Positions 12,401 through 24,120 of a stretch of 64,000 nucleotides of DNA are shown one piece after another. Every line of letters begins with the position of its first letter. The stretch's first letter is position 1. The DNA lies in the NCBI GenBank assembly GCA_015698045.1, contig BLAL01000016.1, forward strand, positions 372,001-436,000. The letters are read 5' to 3'. The notes under the pieces were generated by a model. The model was given only the letters and a program-made list of their open reading frames with translations, was not told where the DNA came from and searched no databases. The position numbers were made by a program, and so were the translations under genes. The DNA comes from Rhizophagus clarus (lineage: Eukaryota; Glomeromycota; Glomeromycetes; Glomerales; Glomeraceae).

Positions 12401-12937
12401 ATTCGTCTGTGATCTAATCACGTCTAAATAGTGCGATATGACTAAATGTACTATTAGCATGATCATCAGGAAAAATTTTGGTCTGCAGATCTGCACAATT
12501 CTGCGAAGTACATTTCTATGCAGATCTGAGGATATGCTGATGCGCAACACTGAAAAATTTCATGGATTTCTATGCAGATCTGCAAGCATAAAAAAAACCT
12601 GCAAAATTTTTCAAAAATAAATCTGCGAAATTTTTCAAAAATACTAATGCAAATTTACAATTAGGCAGTGTTTTAACTTTAATATTAACTAATATCAATT
12701 TATTAATTAAAGATATTTACAAATTTAAAAGTACATAATATACTAAACTATCCTATTTGCTAACTAAATGCACTAATTAAAAGTTCCCTTTTCTTTTCTT
12801 TACAGACATTCAAATTATGTTGTTGTTAATGGTTTGGACAGTATTCCAGTTAGTTCGATTCCAACAAACAGCTTTTAACTTCGATCCAACTAAACGCATC
12901 AAACGTTAAAATTTTATCACTCCTAAAGAAAACTATA
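12401..12937. other. Short intergenic region with CTGCAGATCTGC repeats
   Basis: The motif (A/T)TGCAGATCTGC recurs at about 12480-12580, and CTGC(A/G)AATTTTTCAAAAA at 12600-12640. No gene. The 3'-most part of the micro-exon array to the right may reach into 12780-12937. Confidence 0.35.
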
Positions 12938-14900
12938 GACCTACAATAAAAGAAAAGCGAAATATTAGCTGACCTTTTGTTTAAATAAAAAAATGAGATA
13001 ATTTCAAAGTTTTAACTTTGAAATTCTATCAGAAGGCGTCTGGAAAGCTATAGATTTATAAAAAAAAGAATCAAAACATTAGTTTACATTTCATTAACAA
13101 AACAAAAAAAAATTAATTTTTAAAAGTACCTTCGAAATCTTGTTCAGAAGGCTCTCTTCTTTGTCATTTTTCTACTTTCCTTTTACTATGGCATCCAGGA
13201 AGCACGAGCCTACAAAATAAAAACAAAATGTTAGTAATGCTTCATAAAATAATATATAAAAAAAAATTTTGAAGTCTTTTTTACCTTTGAAATATTCTAG
13301 TTTGCCTGAGCTCTGGACTTAAAACAAAAAAAAAAATAAAAATCGAATGTTAGTAAAATAAAAATAATAAAAAAAAAAATTTTAAAAAATCGAAGGCTGA
13401 CCTTTAAATAAAGTCCAGCCTTCGAAATGGAGTGTTCAAGACCTAAAATAAGAAAAAAAAATAGAATTTGTTAGATAAATAAAAAGCCAAATTTTTTTAA
13501 AAAAATTCGAATGTGCATTACCTTCGAATAATTTGAGCTTCGTCTAGACCTAAAAAAAGAAAAAACATCGAATGTTAGCAACGTTTGTTAAACAATGAAA
13601 TTAAATACATTTTTTTTTGAAGGTTGTACCTTCAAATGGCCTTCAAAAATGGTTACTCTAGATCTAAAAAAGAAAAAACAAACATTAATAAACATTCATT
13701 AATGTTTGTTAAATAAAACAAAAGAAAATTTGAAGGCTTTACCTTTGAATAGAGTCCAGTCTTCGAAATGGAACGTCTGGACCTAAAAAAAATAAAAAAA
13801 ATGAACATTAGTAATGTTCGTTTAAATAAAACAAAAAAAAAAATAAATTTTGAAAATATTATACCTTTGAAATACCGGTCCATCTCTAAATTCCGGACCT
13901 AAAAAATAAAAAAAATAAATATTAGTAACGTTCATTTAAATAAAAGTAAAAAAAAGAACTTTTTTTACTTACAGTGGTCTGTCTCGAAATGGAGTTCCAG
14001 ACCTAAAAAAAGAAGAAAAGTGAAACGTTACTAATGTTTCGCTAAAATACAAAAAAAAAGAACTTTTTTTTTTACTTACAGTGGTCTGTCTCAAAATAAA
14101 GTTCTAGACCTAAAAAAAAATACGAAATAAAACATTAACATTTCGTAAAATGTATAAAAAAAAATTATTTCCATCTTCGAATACTTCAGTTCGCTTCAAA
14201 TTGGAGTTTCAGACCTAAGAAAAATAAAACGAACATTGGTTAATGTTTGTTGAAAATAAAAATAAAAAAAAGGTATTTTTTTTTGAAGTTACTTTCAAAA
14301 TAGAGTCTGCACCCGAATGTTCGGTGTTCTGGACCTAAAAAAAAAGATAAATGAATGTTAATCAACATTCGTTAAGTTAATTTAATAAAAAAAAATTATT
14401 TCGAAGGCCATACCTTCGAAATGTGAAGTCCGGCTAAGATTTTCAGCAAAAACTCAGCTTAAAATGCTGAAACAAGTAAATTTTATTCACTCATTCTTTG
14501 ACAATTCCAAAGTTCAGAAGAGCCCTAGTAAAGAAAAAAGGGAGGAATGTCAGAAACATTCCCAAAACAAAAAAAAAGAAATATGAAAAAAAACATACCT
14601 ATTTTTTAATTCTGAAGTTCAGAAGAGTTCTGTAAAAGAAATTTTTTTAGATTATCAACTGATCTCTAGGTCATATGACACTGCAGAAGCTGATCGGCTA
14701 TAAACTTCAATGCAGTAACCTTAGTTAGCGACGTTCGTCAAAATACAAGTAAATTAAACATTTCAAAGTTTACCTTCAAAATGGAGGCCAGAACTTGTTT
14801 TTCAGTATTCCAGACTTACAAAAAAAGAAATCGAACGTTAATAGACGTTTGTTAAATAAAATTAATAAAAAAAATTTTTTTTGAAGGTTACCTTCAAAAA
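12938..14900 (-). repeat. Tandem intron/micro-exon array 1 (minus strand)
   Basis: On the minus strand at least 12 consecutive units read as T-rich tract + AG, then a 20-80 nt block, then a GT donor. Blocks are 774-814 of the 14-kb segment (14774-14814), 14414-14433, 14293-14334, 14080-14109, 13973-14002, 13865-13898, 13743-13782, 13630-13663, 13522-13549, 13402-13442, 13285-13317 and 13130-13209. Most blocks start GTC(T/C)(A/G)GA and end TT(C/T)(G/A)AAAG before GTA. Two have textbook GTAAGT donors (13972 and 14079). A further block near 14200 has lost its donor GT. Introns of about 70-100 nt contain palindromes such as GAACATTACTAATGTTC, centred on a branch-site-like TACTAAT. Block lengths are not multiples of three and I see no shared reading frame, so it may be non-coding RNA or a decayed gene. 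Confidence 0.6.
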
Positions 14901-15869
14901 CTAGCGTTAGCTAACGTTCGTTTATGATTCGTATGTCCAAAACACTGTCGAAAGTACATTTAGTCCTTGTAGAAGGTCTATAAAATGATTCTTTTAGGGA
15001 GATAGAAAAGATAGCAAGTCTATTTAATAAATTTCAAAGCTTAAAAAACTACAAAAAAAAGTTTTTTCTTAGGGTATTTTTATTGAAAGACGTTGAAAAA
15101 AATTTATTTCTTTGAAAGATGTTAAAAAAAAAATTATATTTATGAAAAATGTTGAAAAAAATTGTTTCCTTAAAGTATTGTAAATAAAAAGTTTAAGTGT
15201 CTTAAAGGAAATTAAGTGTAGAAAATAAACTGGAAGCTTATCAAAGTTTATCATGCAAAGTTTATCAAATTAAAGAAGAAAATTGTGAAAATCTTTAAAG
15301 ATTTTTATACAAAGTGTTTTTAAAAATCTGCAATTTTGGAGATTATCGCAAATTTTCATAAAAAAATCTTTGAAAAAAATAAAAAAATAATTTCTGCAGT
15401 ATTGCGCAGATTTTTAACAAAATTGCACATATCCGCCAATTTTCGGAATTAACAAAATTAGCCTAAATTAAGGAATTTGATGATAATTAGATAAAAATTA
15501 AGTTAAATAAGTTTCACAAAAAGGATCACTCTTGTGCTACATAATCATATGACACAAATATCGAGAAATTACTTCAACAAAAGTAGCGTTAAAAAATTTT
15601 TTTCTTTCGTAAACTCCATATTAAACTCCTCATCAACTTTCCCATTAAACTTTTCCACCAGTTTTTACATTATGTAAGTTGAGAATTTTGGCAAGTATAT
15701 TAGTAGTTATTTTACATTAAATATAACTTGGAGCTATTTTTTTATTTTTTTTTCAATAGTTTATAAAAAAAAATTTATTTAGGCAGCAAAATTATTCAAA
15801 AATAATCTTTCAATAAATAAATAATTCTAAGATTAATAACAATGTTTTGGTGAATTTAAATTATATATT
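14901..15869. other. AT-rich stretch left of the outer giant element
   Basis: Contains decayed motifs resembling the array to the left (AACGTTAGCTAACGTT near 14905-14925) and otherwise no gene. It ends at base 15869, next to the CTTTACAG terminus of element X. Confidence 0.4.
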
Positions 15870-17100
15870 CTTTACAGAAACTTGGAGTTCTAAGGTGACG
15901 TTGATTCAATATCGATTCGAGATATTCACGATATCGTAATTGAAAATTGAATCGACATAGTTAAGTTTGAACTTAAATATGCTGATTCGATGTTGATTCG
16001 ATGTTGATTTGTGACGGCATCGAATCAACATCAAATCGACACACGATTCAATATATTAATGGCATTATAGTGATATCATTAAAAGTTTAAAAAATATTAG
16101 TTTGATCTCAAAACTATATTGTACTAACATCAAATTGACATCTCAAAACTATTGTTTCAAATTTTAAATACCTACCCAATATCAAATCTACATCATATCG
16201 ACATCAAATTAACACCTCAAGAATAGTGTTCAAATATTAAGGTATTTGCTCGACATCAAAACTATATTGTTCAAACGTTATGATAACATCGCAGAAATTT
16301 TATTTAAATTTTAAAATACCTGCCCAACATCGTAACGACATCATACCGACATCAAATTAACATCTCAAAAATATTGTTCAAATATTAAGACATTTGCTCG
16401 ACATCAAAACTATATTGTTCAAACATTGAGACAACATCACAGAAATGTTATTTAAATTTTAAAATAGATACCCAACGTCGTAACTACATCATACCAACAT
16501 CAAATCAATACCTCAAGATATCTGCTCGACATCAAAACTATATTGTGCAAACATTAAAATAATATCGCAGAAATGTTATTTAATTTTTAAAATATCTACT
16601 TAACGTCGTAACTACATCATACCAACATCAAATCAACACCTCAGGAATATTGTTACAAATATTAAAATATCTGCTCGACACCAAACCTATATTGTGCGAA
16701 CATTGAGACAACATCGCAGAAACATTATTTCAAATTTAATATATCTACCTAATGTCGAAACTACATTGTACCAATATCGAATTAATATCTCAAGAATATA
16801 GTTTTTAAGTATTAAACGTCTGCTCGATATTAAAATTATATTGTGCAAACACTGAGACAACATCGCAAGGATATTATTTTCAAATTAAAATATCTATCAA
16901 ATGTTGAAACTATATTGTACCAATATCTTGTTTTCAATATAAAAATTGTATTGTGTTGACAAATCGATAGTAATACAGTTTAATTAATACATTTTGCTAT
17001 AGAATAAATGTTATTATGAAGAATAAATATTATAAAGAATAAAATATTATGAAAAATAAAATATTAAGAAGTACAAAGTATTATGAAGAATAAAATATAT
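15870..17100. repeat. Left subterminal repeats of outer X
   Basis: About ten degenerate units of roughly 110 bp, with the core ACATCGCAGAAATGTTATTT ... CCAAC(A/G)TCGTAAC ... GACATCAAAACTATATTGT. They are preceded by several GATTCGATGTTGATT motifs close to the terminus. Such dense end repeats are typical of CACTA/Plavaka-type elements, where they serve as transposase binding sites (family knowledge). The inner copy has the equivalent block at 32422-33830. Confidence 0.7.
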
Positions 17101-18700
17101 GGTAGATGCTAATAAATCGAAAGGATAACTTTAGGAACCATCGATAGTAAACTTCTATAATGTATCTGATATTGCAGTAGTATACTGCAAAGAAATCAAG
17201 AAAGCCCTACCAAACGGAATATTTGGAAAATGATGTTAATTATCATCGCAATGTTTTAGCTTGCTAATTAATGATCCTGGAATTTTACCTATCACATCGG
17301 CTATATCACATCGGCATTAGAAACAATCATTCATCATCTTTTTTTGACTCCAATGACCGTTTCTCGTCTAATCAACTTCTTACTCACATAGAACTAAACA
17401 TAGTATTATTTTTGCCATTGACATCATAGAAATACCATATACAAAGCAATGTAATAATTAATCATAATACATTAGCGTTTGACATACCTCATTGCCTATC
17501 TGGACCAAATATTTTTCTTATTTTGCTGGCGTTATCACAATTTCTTTTTCGCCTTTTTCACAAAGAATTGGTCAGAAATTACGTACTAATCATATATTTT
17601 AAAACACTCATCAATGACCATATGCACAAACTTGATTTGACTGTTGAGACCTTACCATGACTGATAATCATATTATATAAAGATCCTTGGTCACTTTAAT
17701 CTATACTTTCGTGTAGAAGGATTTTAGTCAGGCTAGGGTCCGTGCGGTATCCAAATTTTCACCGTAGTTATATTTTTTTCAACGTTTCTCTGTGTAATAG
17801 ATAAAGAATTGTTTAATAAAATCAAGTTATGCTTCAAATCTAGTCAGTGCCTTGGTATAACAAAGTCATGATTAATAATGACAACAGAAAACCTAATTTA
17901 ATTCACAATAAACATTAGAAGCTACACCCTGTAACAATCTCTGACAAGTTTGCAAAAACAAAATGCAAAAAATATGATTACTGTGACCCGAATAAATTAA
18001 GACTTATTTGAATATAACAAACCTTTAGTTGTGTTATTGCCAAAATTCATAATAAGCAAAATATATAAAAAAAAAAATTCAAATCTAACATAAACAATCA
18101 CTTACGTTCTTCATTAATGAAATAGAGATAGTTTTCTTTTTTGGTTGTAGCCATGCACTTCTAAATAACCTAGAAACAAAGTTCTTTTGGGCTCTTTCTG
18201 CACGTACCACTTGACGTGTCTTAGGACGTGTCAGAGCTTATGTAATTTGTTTCTTAATTGAATTGCCTCGAGATGGGTAATAAATTCAGACAGAAATGTA
18301 AAGACTAGAGAGAATAATGTAAAAACTATACAAATATGAAACAAATTTCCTGAAGACAAAAAAGAAATAGTAAATCAAAGAAAACACGTTTTTATGATTG
18401 TAAACTACGGAAGAGAAATTTTTATTTTTTGCGGAACTTGTTTATCTATTATATGCTACAATAACAGTCTTGATTGGACAATCAGGATGGTGACATGTGA
18501 TGGTTTAATTTCTTCATCACAGATTCGCGGTCATTTTGACAGATATTTAGATAAGCAGGTCTCGTCTTCTTGTTCTTCTAAATGTGGCAAATGTGGAAAG
18601 AGATGGGTTTTATTTTACTTTAGGATTAGAAAGTTCAAATCATACATTTTTATTAAAAAAAACTAATTGTAATTAAGTATCGTCTCAAATATCATTAAAA
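17100..18700 (-). pseudogene. Accessory gene remnant of outer X (unrecognised)
   Basis: Collinear with 33860-35450 of the inner copy. The same minus-strand splice-bounded blocks occur: one starting after a TAG acceptor near 18578 with an acidic start (EQEDETCLSKYLSK followed directly by a stop in this copy), and one around 18118-18245, rich in Arg/Lys, ending at a GTAAGT donor. I do not recognise the product. Confidence 0.4.
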
Positions 18701-20760
18701 CATCGCTTTGATGTCATCACAATATCGATCAACCATATTTTTCTTTTTGTACTGCGAATATTGCAAAAATGAAAAAAAAAATTATAATTGTTATTTATAC
18801 TAACTGAATCGTTAGCAATAATTATATTGATACTATCAGTAGATAAAAAAAAATAACGTTTTGTTTAAAAATATAAAACATGATATTGAATAAATACTAC
18901 TACGAACGAAATTGTACAAAATAAACAAAAATTAATTATATTGCTTTAAAATAATAATTATTTTTGATCCAACTCTTATTTGTACTATTGTAATGATCTT
19001 GACATTCCAGATTGCAATTATGAATAAAATGTACTTTATTTACACTATCAATTGCACTGATCGGAAAAATGCTTCTCCATCTTTGACTTTCTATGGTTCG
19101 AAGGTAGTAGAGAGGACATTCCAATACTGGATGTTCCCGATTATTATCTTCAAACCAATCTATGACTATGAAGGCATAATACTTCTCATTATTACCTTTA
19201 TGTTTGAAGATTTCTCTAATGATAGCGTAAAATTCGTTAAAATCTTCATCATTAATCATAATAAAATCATTAAGGTGTAAGGTCACTTTTGCAAAGGTAC
19301 CATTTTCCTCTTCAATTGTATATGATGTAAATTCATACCAGCTTATTGAATTACCGTATATGAATGCAGCGCCGCCTAATCTCATATCTTTGTATGATTC
19401 TGACAATTCGCTTTTGAAATTTAATATATTTTGGAGAAGATTATCCCAATTTTTCTTGGACATTCCTCTTTTTAAAGATATATTGGAAATAAATTCTACT
19501 GGTGATGTAACTAAATTTTTTAAAAAAGTTAATACTACTACAAATGCATATAAGAAAATTGAAATAAAATTCCTTTAAAACATCACCATCATCATCATTA
19601 GAAATTTGCTCTTCATTTGAGGATTTGTCTTCGGTAAGGTACCAGTCTGACAATAAATAACCTAAACTTGTAAAACTGGCACAAGGTCTTGTAAATCTTG
19701 AATCAATTCCACCATCGGATAAATGCCAAATTGCAAAGAGAGTATTATATCATTTTATTAAGTCCAAATCTATATCTTTATGATTTGTACTTGGCACAAT
19801 TCCTTTGAAAATGCGGTGAACCATTTCCTTAATTCTGACTTGAGTATTATTAAGAGTTCCAAAGGTTTGAGCATGCATTGAAAGGTGCATATTTATATGT
19901 AAATTTGGCAGATTAATAAATCTGCAAAAACCTGTTAAAAAAAATATTGTTAGGATATTTAAGGATATTACTTTTCCAAAATAGTATTATATACCTTTGG
20001 AAGTATTATTGAAGACATTTTTGCAGGCTTTGATAGCTTCCTGTTGTGAATTCACTACTGAAAACAGCTTTCATTGTCTTAGCAACATGTACCCAGCATG
20101 AAATAACACTCTTTGGTACAAGATCAATTCAGGCCGCCCCAGTATTTTTCTTAATTGTTGCTGCTTCGGTTTCTTTTAAACTTGATGGCTTTAACACTGG
20201 TCAAAATCAATTCTATCAGGTACATATCGGGGACTTATATATCGGCGGCTAATCAGATAAATATCGGGTATTTTTACATATCGGGTACCCGATTTATTAC
20301 ACTTCAAAATATGCCTAATTACCAAGACCCTGATATCTAAACTATTGGTCACCGATATGTTATTTAATATATATCGGGCACAGTTCTATCTTACACATAT
20401 CGGGTACCCGATATGTGATACAAATTTTAATACGTTAGATTTCATATTATATAACGTATTAAGAAATTTTTTAGAGTTTACTTTCTTTATAGATTTTTCT
20501 TTTTAGAAATTTTTAATTCGTTTAATGTAGTTAAAAAATTTTTATTGTCTTATTTATTGAATGCATTATCAAGTTTATAAATTTTTTGTAAAGTGTTTAA
20601 AAGTATAATTATTATTGTTAATATTTTTATTTTATTACGTATTTTATTACAATAAATTAATAAAAAAGTTACAGTCATTTATAATACAATTTTAAGAAAA
20701 GTTTGCTCAAACTTTTCTTAATCGTGATCACGTTAGGATCAAGAAGAACAAGAGAAACTG

Positions 20761-21340
20761 CAATCTAAAATAAATAAAAGAAACGTTAAACTGTTTCTTT
20801 AATATTCAAAAAATATTCCTCCCTCTCTCCTTACATTTCAAGTCCGGAGTTCAGCAATCTGAAAAAAATAAAGAAAGAAATGTTAGTAACGTTTCTTTAA
20901 CATTAAAAAAAAATCACCACCCTTTCCAACTTACATTCCCAAGTCCGGTTCGTCCAAGAAGGCTGGCAACCTAAAAAAAATAAAGAAAGAAACATTAGTA
21001 ACATTTCTTTAATATTAAAAAAAAATCCCCCGCCCTTTCTAACTTACATTCCCAAGTCTGGTTCGTCCAAGAAGGCCGGCAACCTAAAAAAAATAAAGAA
21101 AGAAACATTAGTAACGTTTCTTTAATATTAAAAAAAAATCCCCCGCCCTTTCTAACTTACATTCCCAAGTCTGGTTCGTTCAAGAAGGCCGGCAACCTAA
21201 AAAAAATAAAGAAAGAAACGTTAGTAACGTTTCTTTAATATTAAAAAAAAATTCCCCCACCCTTTCCAACTTACATTCCAAGTCCGGGAGTCCAGCAACC
21301 TAAAAAAAAAATAAAAAAAAAATTATGGTTTAGAAAACCG
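20761..21340 (-). repeat. Tandem intron/micro-exon array 2 (minus strand)
   Basis: Five complete micro-exons on the minus strand: 21275-21299 (25 nt), 21161-21196, 21048-21083 and 20935-20970 (36 nt each) and 20835-20858 (24 nt). A terminal block starts at 20764. Each is preceded by a T-rich tract + AG and followed by GTAAG. The introns are 76-78 nt, so the period is about 113 bp. Each intron carries GAAACGTTACTAACGTTTC or a variant, 25-30 nt before the AG; the centre is a TACTAAC branch-site motif. One reading frame passes through all junctions and gives a 12-residue repeat, LPAFLDEPDLGM, three times, then a hydrophobic tail and TGA. Two differences between 36-nt units fall in third codon positions and one changes Asp to Asn. 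Confidence 0.7.
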
Positions 21341-22015
21341 TAAAAATAGATTGATCATGATAATCAATGATCGTCAAATTAAATTAAAATGCCGAAACTA
21401 TTGCATGTAAACGCCAAAAGGTTTCGGCAGTTTAGCAAAAATGAGTTTGATCACATATTTTGAAAATGTGAAAGATTATTTCAAGATTTTATATTGTAAA
21501 TTGATAGATTAGTTCTCTCAATTTGATCTATGGAAAGATTTTAGTAACATTTTGGAAGAATCAGCGGTATTAGATCTGTCACGCCTAAATGTACCTTTTT
21601 TAAAAATTTATTGGGGACATTTCATCATTACAATATATTATATAATATATGACGACAGATTGTTTATTTAATTAATACTTTAATAAAAAAAAAAAATGAA
21701 TGTTTATTGAATAAAAGCAATTTATTATAATAAGCTTTAATTACTTATAATTGAGGTCGAATTTTTTAATTTCAGTTGAATATAGGCCGATATTAAATCA
21801 AATTATAAAATAGTAAAAATATTAAAATAATAATTAGATGACTATATAATATATATATATATTTAATAAAAAATAATAATAATAAAAGATAATAAAAAAT
21901 AAAAAATAATAATAATAAAAATAATAAAAATATAAAAATATAAATAAAAAATAAAAATAAAAATAAAATATAAAAAATACAAAATAAAAAAAAAATAAAA
22001 ATAAAAAAATATAAT
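21341..22015. other. Low-complexity region downstream of the Myb/SANT gene
   Basis: 21834-22010 is a run of AAT/AAAAT repeats that opens frames of Phe/Tyr only on the minus strand. 21341-21830 shows no gene. Confidence 0.45.
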
Positions 22016-22622
22016 TTACGGATTCTGAGGCCACCGATGCGCAGTGTTTCTACGCCGCCTACGACTGTGGTGGTTCCCTAAGAAATATATATAAATTTAG
22101 AACTTAAATAACTTAAATATAAATTAAAAACATTCTTAATAATTACCAGGTCTGTCCCAAAACCTTGTGCGGAACTGCCTATAATATCTTTCTCCTTCCC
22201 GGGACCACCTTCCATTTCGCGCACTATTCCTCCATTCACAGAAATTCTAAAAATGTTAATACTATTAATTTTTTATTTTTTTTTATTTTTTTTTTATGAT
22301 TTATTATTATTTTACTAACATTAAAATTCCTGACCAAGTTTCTCCACTTTCTTTCTACCTGTTGGCCAGTGAACCTCACGCGGAACCGTCTCTGAATTCT
22401 TCGAGCTAGACTCTCCCAGAATTCGGAGCGGTCCCTTCCGAGTATGTCATGGTAGTAGTTGTTCCTTCTCCTTTACATTATTTATTTAATTTTTAGATCA
22501 GGAAACGTAAGAAAAAAAAAAACTAGAATATGATCAAAGTTATTTATTAGTTTTCATTTAATTTTTTACCTCCTATATCTTATTAAATATTCAGTTATTG
22601 CATCAGTCCAATTTGCGGGCAT
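22016..22622 (-). CDS. Myb/SANT-like DNA-binding protein, 121 aa, four exons, inside CACTG element
   Basis: Exons on the minus strand are 22570-22622 (ATG at 22622), 22320-22470, 22147-22246 and 22016-22077. Together they give 122 codons including TAA. All junctions are GT-AG (GTAAAA, GTTAGT and GTAATT donors) and in phase. The protein starts MPANWTDAITEYLIRYRR, then DRSEFWESLARRIQRRF, a second-helix region VRFTGQQVERKWRNLVRNF, then ERYYRQFRTRFWDRPG and an Arg/His-rich tail. This is the compact Myb/SANT-like domain with spaced Trp residues, so a nuclear DNA-binding role is likely. Its exon 3 is exactly 100 nt, as in the relative at 59413-60113. It is the only intact gene in the CACTG-ended element and might bind the element's ends. 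That role is inference. Confidence 0.75.
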
Positions 22623-23396
22623 TTTAAAAAAAAGAATATATAATAATAAAAAATAACGGCAACAAATTTTAAGAAAAAGAATATATAATAGAAATAACGA
22701 CAACAAATTTATTGTAAGAAAAAAAAAAAAGATGAAACCTCTTTTTAAAAACAATTTTTTTATCACCTTGTATTATTATATTAATTACCCTTCAAGAACA
22801 TTTACGTAAATTGTTCTAATTTCTCAAATATGTCATGATTGTTATGATCTGTCTTCTTTATATTAATTATAATATAGATACGGATCTACAATACAATCAA
22901 TCACAATGAACAAGTTAAACTCGACCTAAACTCAATTGTTATGATCGTGATTCCAAAATATCAAGATAAAGGTCTTCTTTTTAATTATATATCAAATCTA
23001 AAAAAGGTAAAATCTAATAATACAGATACATAAATAAATAGTGTTTTTTATTTTGGTTTATAATAAGCTTTTGCCAATTATAGACTACAAATAAAACAAT
23101 TACGGATCTACAATACATTACACAAAGATCTTGAGCGAACAATTTAAATTCAAAATAAAATATCCAAGATTAACAAAAAAGTTGGTAACGTTATAATGAA
23201 ATTGGTAGTAAAACTTAATTTAATTATCTTTAATTAGGTATAAAAATTCTGATAAATTTTATAAAATCAGTGATTTTTTAATAATTTTATCAACTCAAGT
23301 TAAGCACGAATAGTGAATAATCAAGTTTGTGCTTCTTCGCTAATATTGACTTGTGCATTCGATAGGTGACCGATTTTGTGGCTGATGTGGCTGAAT
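22623..23396. other. Upstream region of the Myb/SANT gene, no further gene seen
   Basis: A+T-rich. A short repeat (ATAGATACGGATCTACAATAC near 22875 and a copy at about 23100) is present. A 66-codon open run upstream of the Myb start lacks conservation, so I chose the internal ATG at 22622. Confidence 0.35.
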
Positions 23397-23815
23397 ATAA
23401 TATTATCCAAATAACCAATAAAAATTGATAATTTTGTTGATCATGTGATTGCACGATCATGATTTAATTATTTATTTATCGTATTTTTTTTTTTTTTTTT
23501 TTCAAAAACTTTTTCTCTCTCTCTCAAATTTTTACTTTATTGTTTTGTCTAAAAAATAAAGATAAAGGTATATTTTTTGTTGAAATTTCTTTTCCCATTA
23601 TTATGTTATTTATAATATTACCCAAATAACCAATAAAAATTGATAATTTTGTTGATCATGTGATTGCACGATCACGATTTAATTATTTATTTATCGTTTT
23701 TTTTTTTTTTTCAAAACTTTTTTCTCTCTCTCTCAAATTTTTACTTTATTGTTTTTGTCTAAAAAATAAAGATAAAGGTACATTTTTTGTTGAAATTTCT
23801 TTTTCCATCCTGTTA
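23397..23815. repeat. Two-copy direct repeat, about 210 bp unit
   Basis: The block from ATAATATTA(T/C)CCAAATAACC through a T-run, a CTCTCTCTCTC tract and AAAGATAAAGGTA(T/C)ATTTTTTG occurs at about 23397-23608 and 23611-23812. There are few differences apart from homopolymer length. Non-coding. Confidence 0.65.
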
Positions 23816-23819
23816 ACAC

Positions 23820-24120
23820 TCTTACTAATATTTTTTTCTAATGTGTTTCCTCCTACTAACGTTCCTACTAATAATGTTCTACTGTTAAACATTTTTTATT
23901 TCTTACTTTTACTAACACTTCTACTAACATTAACACTAACATTAATACTTATACTTTATATTTTTTTTTATTGACGTTCCTTTTCTACTTCTACTAACTT
24001 TCATACTAATATTAATACTAACATTTTCTAATGTAAAAATTTTTTTATTAACGTTCCTTTTCTTTTGCTAACACTTCTACTAATATTCATACTAACACTT
24101 TTATTACTAACATTTTACTT
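23820..24120 (+). repeat. Cluster of TACTAAC/TACTAAT motifs
   Basis: Roughly fifteen to twenty CTACTAAC / TTACTAAT motifs in 300 bp, all on the plus strand and set in pyrimidine-rich sequence. The fungal spliceosomal branch-site consensus is TACTAAC. It may be a simple degenerate octamer repeat. No exon is evident. Confidence 0.45.

Noticed and set aside
18394-18666. Plus-strand 90-codon frame (MIVNYGREIF start)
   Set aside because: In the sister copy it is cut by a stop, while minus-strand splice signals are kept in both copies.
21834-22034. Phe/Tyr-rich small protein
   Set aside because: Product of an AAT/AAAAT simple repeat.
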